NCBI GenBank assembly: GCA_017640605.1
Contig: JAEPQH010000025.1
Coordinates: 1 to 40,583 of the forward strand
Length of the DNA: 40,583 nt
Source of the DNA: Balneolaceae bacterium
Lineage (GTDB): Bacteria; Bacteroidota; Rhodothermia; Balneolales; Balneolaceae
Reading direction: 5' to 3'
The notes under the pieces: model-generated
The model's input: the letters and a program-made list of their open reading frames with translations, nothing else
The model's database searches: none
What the model was told of the DNA's origin: nothing
Shown: piece by piece, positions 34,280 through 40,583 of the stretch
How the letters are laid out: every line of letters begins with the position of its first letter
How positions within the stretch are numbered: the first letter of the stretch is position 1
Position numbers and translations under genes: made by a program

Positions 34280-37200
34280 CTATTTGATGAGTGTCATCTT
34301 ACGAGTTAACACATTTGCCGCTGTACGCAAGCGATAGAGATAAAGTCCACTGGCTAAACTGCTGGCATCAAAGGTTGCAGTGTAGGAGCCGGCAGAGAGC
34401 GACTCATTTACCAGTTCCTGGATTTTCCGTCCATTTATATCATAAATTTCCAGCACAACCTGACCACTACTTGGTACTGAGAACTCAATATTTGTACTTG
34501 GGTTGAACGGGTTCGGGTAGTTTTGTTTGAGTTCAAAAGCGAGAGGAGTCTCATTTATTATTTCTGAACTCACAGGGCTGTTATCTACAGTAAACGATTG
34601 TTCGGCAGTAAACATTGAGCCCGCAAAGCCATTATCAACTGCTTGTACTTGCCAATAGTACGTTCCATTTGCTAAACCGCTAATCGTAAAGCTATTGGTG
34701 CGCCCGGCATTTCCTGATACCTGAGATAACAATTTGCCTGTTTGTAGATTGGCATTAGCTGAAACTACATCGGAACTTCCCGGTGAGCTTCCAACACGCA
34801 AATTATAGGTTAAAATATTAGCTGGAGTTTGCGCATCGGTAGAAGGATTCCATGAGAATTTAACCGAATCCATCATAATACTCGCCATTGCATTTGTTGG
34901 AACTGTAGGAGGAGTGTTAACTATGGCGGTAGTATTTGTTAATACTTTTGCACCGCCTGATCCGCTAGCAATGATATCCAAATCGCCATCTCCGTCATAA
35001 TCAGCCCAGGTAATCGAAGATCCGGAGACATCCAGTGAGATCTCATCAAAAGATGAGCGTTTATTTTTCAGAATTGAAACCGCCATATTTGAATTGATCA
35101 AGACATCCTGATCACCATCATTATCGAAATCGCCTAATTGTAGACTACTTTTCGCCGAAGCAGATTCAACCGATTTACTTGGTGGATTTTTGATAGAGAA
35201 GAAAAGCTCAAAATCTAATCCATTGTAATGGTAAATGCCGGTAAAGTGTTGGCTTTTTCCTGCGTCGGTATAACCGCTGATAAGAATATCCAGATCACCA
35301 TCTACATCAAGATCAGCAAAAGAAACCGCTCCTGAATTCACCCCTTGGAAAGAGCCTTCCTTCACGAAGAAAGAGTTCGCATCTATACTTTGGTAAACGG
35401 TTGTACTAAATGCGCCATCTTCAAGTTCTCCGGCAATAATGAAATCGAGGTATCCATCTGCATTGTAATCTCCCCAAGCCGCTGCAGCTTTTGAGTAACC
35501 TATAAACTCAAAAGGAAAGAGCTCGAAGGTTTGATTGCCATTATTCTCCAAAAGAGCAGTTACATAACCATCACCGGTGTCGCCCGCAACCAGTAAATCG
35601 GTATCACCATCATTGTCGAAGTCGGCAGGTGAAATCATGCCATCCGCATAAGCAGGAAGCACTAATTCGGCATCTGTAAAACTGCCTTCGTTATTGAAAT
35701 AAACCTTGGTAATAACGGAACCGTCGGCGGTTTCTCCCGAAATGAGTACATCAACAAAACCATTTTGGTCGATATCCTGCCAGAAAACTGTACTGTTAAT
35801 CACGCCTATAAACTCCTCATTAGAATCGGTAAAGGCTCCGGTTCCATCATTCAGAAATAAATAGGTCTCAGGATTAGATTCTGTATTTAATCTTCCGGTC
35901 ATCAGTAAGTCCATATCTCCATCGCCATCAACATCAGCCCATGAGGATGTACCATCAATCAGATTAGGCAAGGTGATAGACTCTTCTACATAGCTATCTG
36001 TAGGTACTGCACTTGCGAACGACGCAAACCCGGCTTTGCCGAATTCATTAACTCCGCTTAGCAAGAAGAGATAAGTATTATCGTTTTCTAAATTGGATAC
36101 GACATAACTTGTGTCGTTCGCATTGTAAATAGAATCCTGTAATACCAAATCACCTGATCGGGTATTAACAACAAGCTCATATAAACCAAAATAAGTAGTA
36201 TCAGAAGGACTCCAATCAAGTTGAACAGCTCCATCACCTGCTGTAGCGGTAAAGTTTTGGATTTCGTCCGGAGTAGGATAAGGAGTGGCTGATAATTGAT
36301 TGGATAACTCACTTTCGAGTAGTGCTGAATTTACTACCGAAACAGCAAATGTATACTCTACAAACTCAGTTAGATCGAAGATGGCTTTGGCCGTATCTTG
36401 AGAAAACTGAGTTCCTACTCTTGTTGAATCGATGAACTGTAATTCCCCATCAGCTTCGGCCATGTATACTTTGTAGTAAAGAAAATCTTCGGCCGTACTC
36501 TGATTCCATTCAGGAATTAGGGAATTGTCGACGAATCCATCCCGAACTTTCAATAATGTTACCGGATTCGGTGGAGCTACTTCTTCGCCAATGATGCTAA
36601 ACTGAACGCTATTCAGGTTTTCCGTTGAAGCTTCAACAATGTATTCACCGGCGGTATCACCTAGTGTAAATAACACACGGGCATTCCCTTCCGAATTTGT
36701 GATTACAGATGATTCGCTGATGGAAGCACCTTCCGAGTTTTCTGGAACAGAGATCACAGCAAAGTTGATCGTTAATCCATCTACCGGCAGTTCGTTTTCA
36801 TCCAACACTTGTACCATAAGTGCCTCTTCTAAAGTGGTATTTATGGTTCCGACTTGGTTGTTGCCAGCTGCTATGATCATTGTATCGGGTACAACAGGCT
36901 CAACATCGCCAAACACATTTGAACCGCCGGACTGATACATATAATCGAAGGTGAAAGAATCGCCAAAACCTCCTTCAGGTAACCCGGTAATCTCCATTAC
37001 GGCATAATCACCTTCGCGTGTGTAAACTGCCCATAATTCACCTACCGAAATGGGCTGTCCACCGGTTCCGTCCGAAAAATCGTACGATACCGTTACCCAT
37101 GGATTTTCGTTCTGACGAATAGGAACTTCGGTTACGCTCTCTAAACTACCTTCGCCGAGTAAATAAAAACGACGACCGGTTTCAGAGAGAGAAGAACTTC

Positions 37201-39322
37201 CTTCATTTCCGAAATTCACACCTTCGTTACTCACAAAAGCAAAATCGAGTTGGTAATCGCCTTCATCTTCGTTGTCTCCGGTTTGTTGCAGGGAGAAATC
37301 GAAGCCGGTGCCAAAGGAACTAGTTGCGGAACCACTGATAATCTCTCCGGCTTGATTGGAAGATGGAGTTGCGCTTAAAGGTCCTGCGGCTGTTGCACTT
37401 TGATTATCAAAAACATCCACACTATACAACCAGTAGAAATAAGTTTGATCACCCGATACGGTATCATCAAAATAGGATGGGTCGGTAACCGTGGCTAGTA
37501 AAGAAGTAGAGGCAGGATTGTCATCATTAAGTGATCGATAAATTTGATAAGCTACCGCACCATTTACGAGATCCCAGCTAAGCTCTACACTTTCAATCCC
37601 AGCATTCGCCTGAAAATTTTGCGGAGCAGAAACAAGTTCACCATTTACAGTAAATACCACTGAATCCACTGCAGGATAATCAGCCAAAAATGCTTTAATG
37701 GAATAAGTGCCTTCAATATCGCCGGGAGTGTAGTTCATGTACGCCCGATTGTTAGAGGTTTCCGATTGATTTACAGCAATTCCGTCAATCGTAAAGAATG
37801 AGCCGGAAATGGCACCGACCGGTATCTCCGATTCCTCAAAGGTTACCGTAATTCCGTTCATAGGTTCGCCGATATCGTCAATAACTACGATTTCGAGTGG
37901 GTTAGCAATCGTGTCTCCTAAAACTACCGATTGATTATTCCCACCGGCTATTACTAAAGTTGCAGGTTGAGGTCCGGTTGGTTCTTCTGCGGTGATTGTA
38001 AATGTTACGTTAGTTTCCGAATCCGCATCTAATGAAGCTTCCACGGTATAAATTCCGGCAACATTTCCCACATTGGCATCTGTGGCGGCAAAACCGTTGT
38101 CATCAGAAAGTACAGGTGAGGTTAATCCGCCTTGGCCGGTTGCACCATCAGGAATTGAACTGAAATTAAAATTTACTGATTGGTCCGACGCCGGGTTACC
38201 CTCTGAATCGGTTACTAAAACAACAAGATTTTCAGCTACAGATTGATTGATTGTTATGGTTTGATTATTTCCGCTTTGAATGGCAATGGAATAGCTTTCG
38301 ATAGTGATGGAAGTATCTGCATCAAAACTATTGCTACCGTTTGGCTGGTATTTGTACTTAAAATCAAAAGATTGTCCAAAATTCCCACCGGGTAAGGCTG
38401 TTATTTCGATGGCTGCATAATTTCCTTCGCGGGTATAAACGCCCCAAAGTTGTCCAGCCGAAATAGGTTGACCTCCGGTTCCATCCGAAAAATCGTAGGA
38501 AACGCTAACCCAGGGAGCAGCATCCACTCGTTCGGGGATGGTAGTTAAAGTGTCGAGGTTTCCCTCACCAAGCAGCAAAAATCTACGTCCGGTTGTAGAA
38601 AGTGAAGAACTACCTTCGTTGCCGAAGTTAACGCCCTCGTTATTTACAAAAACAAAGTCCGGGAGATAATTACCGGCGTCTTCCAATTCTCCATTCGTTT
38701 CGCCGGAAAGATCAAATCCATTACCACTATTGAGTGTGGTATTTCCCGAAATTTGATCTCCTGAATCTTCATTAAGATTACTTTCTTCGAGCGTTGTGCC
38801 ACCTTCGCTCATGTATTTGTATTTGAACGTGAAGGAATCACCAAAATTCCCTCCGGGTAGTTCATCAATTTGCATTACCGCATATAGCCCCTCAGATGTA
38901 TAAACTACCCAAAGTTGACCCGGCGAAATGGGTTGACCTTGAGTCCCGTGGGTGAAATCCCAACTGGTATCGATCCAGGGAGCAGCATCTGTCCATTCTG
39001 GGACCGAAGTAAGTGTGTCGATATTGCCTTCACCCAGAAACAGGAGTCTTCGATCGGGAATAATTGGCGAAAATTCCTGCCCAAAATTTACGCCTTCGTT
39101 ACTACTGCCTCGGAAATCTGGAGTATAGGTGGCGGTATCGGCGATGGTAAATGCAGTTTGCGATGTAAAATCGTAATACTGCCATTGGCCATCTATCTTA
39201 GTTATCGTATCGCTTCCTGCAACAAGCTGGGCTGAAATACTAGGTGATAGAATTAAAAATAGAATCGCAACCGAAAGAAAGCGGAATGCGATTAGTTTTG
39301 ATTGGTAATTAAACCCCTTCAT
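34280..39322 (-). CDS. Giant secreted T9SS substrate with repeat modules and FG-GAP propeller
   Basis: A 1680-residue secreted protein. Signal peptide about 1-31 (ends SPSISAQ). Three copies of a ~130-residue module with NEGVNFG, GRRF-LLGEG and SYDFSDGTGGQPIS (about 45-172, 191-327, 661-797); the first is divergent. Bacterial Ig-like stretches about 345-445, 455-560 and 815-910; FN3-like regions about 565-655, 920-1100 and 1455-1560. Seven FG-GAP/VCBS repeats with DxDxDGDxD calcium motifs (about 1110-1420). The end (about 1600-1680) is a T9SS type A sorting domain: QNYPNPFNPSTNIEFSV ... SSLASGLYLYRL ... MTLIK. It should be exported by Sec and T9SS and attached or released outside the cell, as an adhesin or binding protein. 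Two NarL-type dyads precede it. Confidence 0.9.
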   Translation of the reverse strand: MKGFNYQSKLIAFRFLSVAILFLILSPSISAQLVAGSDTITKIDGQWQYYDFTSQTAFTIADTATYTPDFRGSSNEGVNFGQEFSPIIPDRRLLFLGEGNIDTLTSVPEWTDAAPWIDTSWDFTHGTQGQPISPGQLWVVYTSEGLYAVMQIDELPGGNFGDSFTFKYKYMSEGGTTLEESNLNEDSGDQISGNTTLNSGNGFDLSGETNGELEDAGNYLPDFVFVNNEGVNFGNEGSSSLSTTGRRFLLLGEGNLDTLTTIPERVDAAPWVSVSYDFSDGTGGQPISAGQLWGVYTREGNYAAIEITALPGGNFGQSFDFKYKYQPNGSNSFDADTSITIESYSIAIQSGNNQTITINQSVAENLVVLVTDSEGNPASDQSVNFNFSSIPDGATGQGGLTSPVLSDDNGFAATDANVGNVAGIYTVEASLDADSETNVTFTITAEEPTGPQPATLVIAGGNNQSVVLGDTIANPLEIVVIDDIGEPMNGITVTFEESEIPVGAISGSFFTIDGIAVNQSETSNNRAYMNYTPGDIEGTYSIKAFLADYPAVDSVVFTVNGELVSAPQNFQANAGIESVELSWDLVNGAVAYQIYRSLNDDNPASTSLLATVTDPSYFDDTVSGDQTYFYWLYSVDVFDNQSATAAGPLSATPSSNQAGEIISGSATSSFGTGFDFSLQQTGDNEDEGDYQLDFAFVSNEGVNFGNEGSSSLSETGRRFYLLGEGSLESVTEVPIRQNENPWVTVSYDFSDGTGGQPISVGELWAVYTREGDYAVMEITGLPEGGFGDSFTFDYMYQSGGSNVFGDVEPVVPDTMIIAAGNNQVGTINTTLEEALMVQVLDENELPVDGLTINFAVISVPENSEGASISESSVITNSEGNARVLFTLGDTAGEYIVEASTENLNSVQFSIIGEEVAPPNPVTLLKVRDGFVDNSLIPEWNQSTAEDFLYYKVYMAEADGELQFIDSTRVGTQFSQDTAKAIFDLTEFVEYTFAVSVVNSALLESELSNQLSATPYPTPDEIQNFTATAGDGAVQLDWSPSDTTYFGLYELVVNTRSGDLVLQDSIYNANDTSYVVSNLENDNTYLFLLSGVNEFGKAGFASFASAVPTDSYVEESITLPNLIDGTSSWADVDGDGDMDLLMTGRLNTESNPETYLFLNDGTGAFTDSNEEFIGVINSTVFWQDIDQNGFVDVLISGETADGSVITKVYFNNEGSFTDAELVLPAYADGMISPADFDNDGDTDLLVAGDTGDGYVTALLENNGNQTFELFPFEFIGYSKAAAAWGDYNADGYLDFIIAGELEDGAFSTTVYQSIDANSFFVKEGSFQGVNSGAVSFADLDVDGDLDILISGYTDAGKSQHFTGIYHYNGLDFELFFSIKNPPSKSVESASAKSSLQLGDFDNDGDQDVLINSNMAVSILKNKRSSFDEISLDVSGSSITWADYDGDGDLDIIASGSGGAKVLTNTTAIVNTPPTVPTNAMASIMMDSVKFSWNPSTDAQTPANILTYNLRVGSSPGSSDVVSANANLQTGKLLSQVSGNAGRTNSFTISGLANGTYYWQVQAVDNGFAGSMFTAEQSFTVDNSPVSSEIINETPLAFELKQNYPNPFNPSTNIEFSVPSSGQVVLEIYDINGRKIQELVNESLSAGSYTATFDASSLASGLYLYRLRTAANVLTRKMTLIK

Positions 39323-39383
39323 AGTGATGTGGATTAAGTGAACAGTTGAGCTTCAAATAATCAATCTCGGAGTTTAGTTTACA

Positions 39384-39399
39384 TACCCGATTCGGGGTA
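39384..39399. promoter_or_regulatory. NarL-type 7-2-7 dyad, proximal site before the giant T9SS gene
   Basis: TACCCGA-TT-CGGGGTA, outer 18 bases perfectly inverted. It lies 62 bases before the ATG, the same distance as the lipoprotein site. The minus-strand sequence below it holds a TTTG (39357-39354) that may be part of the -7 element. Confidence 0.65.
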
Positions 39400-39423
39400 T
39401 TCTTGACGAAGAATTGCGATTAA

Positions 39424-39439
39424 TACCTCAATTAGGGTA
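39424..39439. promoter_or_regulatory. NarL-type dyad, distal site before the giant T9SS gene
   Basis: TACCTCA-AT-TAGGGTA: one mismatch in the left half. Its centre is 40 bases from the proximal site, close to four helical turns, so both could be occupied on roughly the same face. Confidence 0.5.
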
Positions 39440-39547
39440 TCGAAACAGTGTTTTCTATAGATCATATTTACCCACACAACTCTAACAGCCGCCAGAGATG
39501 GAGGTATAATTCAAGGGGTAACTATGAAAACAATTACCAAATTAAGA

Positions 39548-40219
39548 CTACTGTGCAAGACCACGTTTAATAGCCAACCGAACGGCGGAAGCGCGCGAAT
39601 GCACGTGCAGTTTTTTGTAGATGTTTTTGATGTGTGTCCGAACAGTATGTGGGCTGATAAATAGTTTCTCTCCAATCTGAGGCTCGGTAAGATCTTCAAC
39701 AATACCCTGAAGAATTTCTAACTCACGATCACTTAAAGAAAATTCTTCCTGAGCTTCCTTTACTTTGTCTACTTTCGATGACTGTTCGTTTTTCACAAAC
39801 TTCATCACTTTTATAGCAATAGATGGAGAGAGTACAGCACCGCCGTTCACCAATTCTTTAATGGCATCCACATATTTTTTAATCGGATCGTCTTTTAATA
39901 GATAACCCGAAGCTCCGGCTTGGATGGATTGGAAAATTTTGTCTTCATTTTCGAATACCGTTTGAATGAGTATATCAATTTCAGGGTATTCCTTTTTGAT
40001 GATATGCGTGGCTTCGATTCCGGATTTGCCGGGCATCTCGATATCCATCAAAATGATTTGAGGTAATGTTAATTTCGAGAACTTTTGTAACTGCTGGAGG
40101 GCATTATCTGCATTCTCTGCTTCTAAAACGATTTCAATTTCCTCAAAAAACCCTAAGCGAGTTTTTAAGTTTTCCCGAATTCGGGCCTGATCTTCAACAA
40201 TTCCTATTTGTATACTCAT
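39548..40219 (-). CDS. NarL/FixJ-family response regulator
   Basis: A 223-residue LuxR-type regulator. The receiver (about 1-125) has acidic residues VED at 8-10, phospho-acceptor Asp59 in ILMDIEMPG, Thr87 and Lys109. The DNA-binding domain (about 160-221) contains LSDRELEILQGIVEDLTEPQIGEKLFISPHTVRTHIKNIYKKL, the LuxR helix-turn-helix. It lies after its kinase gene on the same strand with 50 bases between, which contain a TACCC-N6-GGGTA dyad. NarL relatives bind TACYYMT heptamers as 7-2-7 inverted pairs, so this protein is the natural candidate to bind the four sites. Confidence 0.93.
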   Translation of the reverse strand: MSIQIGIVEDQARIRENLKTRLGFFEEIEIVLEAENADNALQQLQKFSKLTLPQIILMDIEMPGKSGIEATHIIKKEYPEIDILIQTVFENEDKIFQSIQAGASGYLLKDDPIKKYVDAIKELVNGGAVLSPSIAIKVMKFVKNEQSSKVDKVKEAQEEFSLSDRELEILQGIVEDLTEPQIGEKLFISPHTVRTHIKNIYKKLHVHSRASAVRLAIKRGLAQ

Positions 40220-40253
40220 AGTTGAAAAAACGAAAATTCGGGTATACTCAGAA

Positions 40254-40269
40254 TACCCAGTTCAGGGTA
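40254..40269. promoter_or_regulatory. NarL-type 7-2-7 dyad before the response regulator
   Basis: TACCCAG-TT-CAGGGTA, outer 18 bases (40253-40270) perfectly inverted. It is 35-50 bases before the regulator ATG and directly abuts the kinase stop codon; a further half-site CGGGTAT lies at 40239-40245. This suggests autoregulation of the regulator independent of the kinase. Confidence 0.7.
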
Positions 40270-40583
40270 TTATGCCAGTTCAAGTGTTATGGTTGTTCCT
40301 TTGCCTTTTTTGCTCTCGATGAAAATGGAGGCACCCATCATTTTAGCTCGCTCATGCATGTTTACAAGTCCGTTCCCCGAGCCGATCTGAGCTTCAGCAT
40401 CCATTCCAATACCATCATCATTCAAAACTATCCGAACTTTGCCATTCGTTTCGGAACAAGTAATACTAAATACTGAAGCCTTTGCATATTTGTTGGTATT
40501 ATTTAGGGCTTCTTGCACAATACGGGTAAGATTAAGCGATCGATCGGGAGAGAGAATTAGCTGTGGGTTTACTGATGAAGAAA
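40270..40583 (-). CDS. Sensor histidine kinase, C-terminal end (5' partial)
   Basis: The frame runs off the right edge. The visible part is the HPK7-type (NarX/DegS-like, HisKA_3) ATPase domain: LNLTRIVQEALNNTNKYAKA (N box), VRIVLNDDGIGMD (G1), GSGNGLVNMHERAKMMGAS (G2) and GTTITLELA. HPK7 kinases normally pair with NarL-type regulators, which fits the adjacent gene. Sensor domain and phospho-His are off the window. Confidence 0.9.
   Translation of the reverse strand, partial: SSSVNPQLILSPDRSLNLTRIVQEALNNTNKYAKASVFSITCSETNGKVRIVLNDDGIGMDAEAQIGSGNGLVNMHERAKMMGASIFIESKKGKGTTITLELA

Noticed and set aside
39508-39528. Possible fifth NarL-type site TATAATTCAAGGGGTA
   Set aside because: Only the right half and the leading TA fit; too degenerate to count.

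Overview
The window looks like a piece of chromosome from a marine member of the Balneolota/Bacteroidota group (Balneola, Gracilimonas or Rhodohalobacter type). Evidence: AT-rich DNA; a very large secreted protein ending in a type IX secretion (T9SS) type A sorting domain; Bacteroidota-style promoter elements (TAnnTTTG) before several genes; few clear Shine-Dalgarno sequences; and typical housekeeping genes (purF, purA, serA, secD, secF). The genus is inferred from protein style, not from a database search.

Layout. 1-140 is the right end of an IS3-family element, followed by a GntR-type regulator and an SF1 helicase (189-3091). A tRNA-Gly(GCC) follows, with a broken partial copy of its 3' half just downstream. 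3417-9765 holds an unknown gene, an orphan membrane histidine kinase, an OsmC-type peroxiredoxin, purF-engB (overlapping) and serA. 9839-15613 holds mnmD, an M20 amidohydrolase coupled to a FAD oxidoreductase, a CoA-type Nudix hydrolase, and the operon pfkB kinase-SemiSWEET-rdgB. 15767-19882 is a compact cluster of two NTF2-like paralogues, a class I aminotransferase, a class IV aminotransferase and a P-loop sulfotransferase-like protein. 19998-26433 is more accessory: a lipoprotein subtilase, a ParDE toxin-antitoxin pair, a Y-family DNA polymerase divergent from an unknown gene, a 590-base gap full of small hairpins, and a HipBA pair. 26531-34084 holds two lipoproteins, two small ORFs, an SRAP (YedK/HMCES) protein, purA, a STAS protein, secF, secD and an exported protein. 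34280-40583 holds the 1680-residue T9SS substrate, a NarL-family response regulator and the end of its histidine kinase.

Most interesting result. A 16-base dyad TACCC-N6-GGGTA, the 7-2-7 geometry of NarL-type response-regulator sites, occurs four times, all intergenic: once between the histidine kinase and the response regulator (autoregulation), twice before the giant T9SS gene, and once, 12 kb away, before the two-lipoprotein operon. The nearest site lies 62-63 bases from the start codon in both of the latter cases. This suggests a small regulon in which the two-component system controls surface or secreted proteins. The second candidate system is the class IV aminotransferase/sulfotransferase-like pair with its class I aminotransferase and NTF2-like neighbours. 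Several intergenic gaps carry AT-rich inverted 'word' repeats that none of the genes explain.
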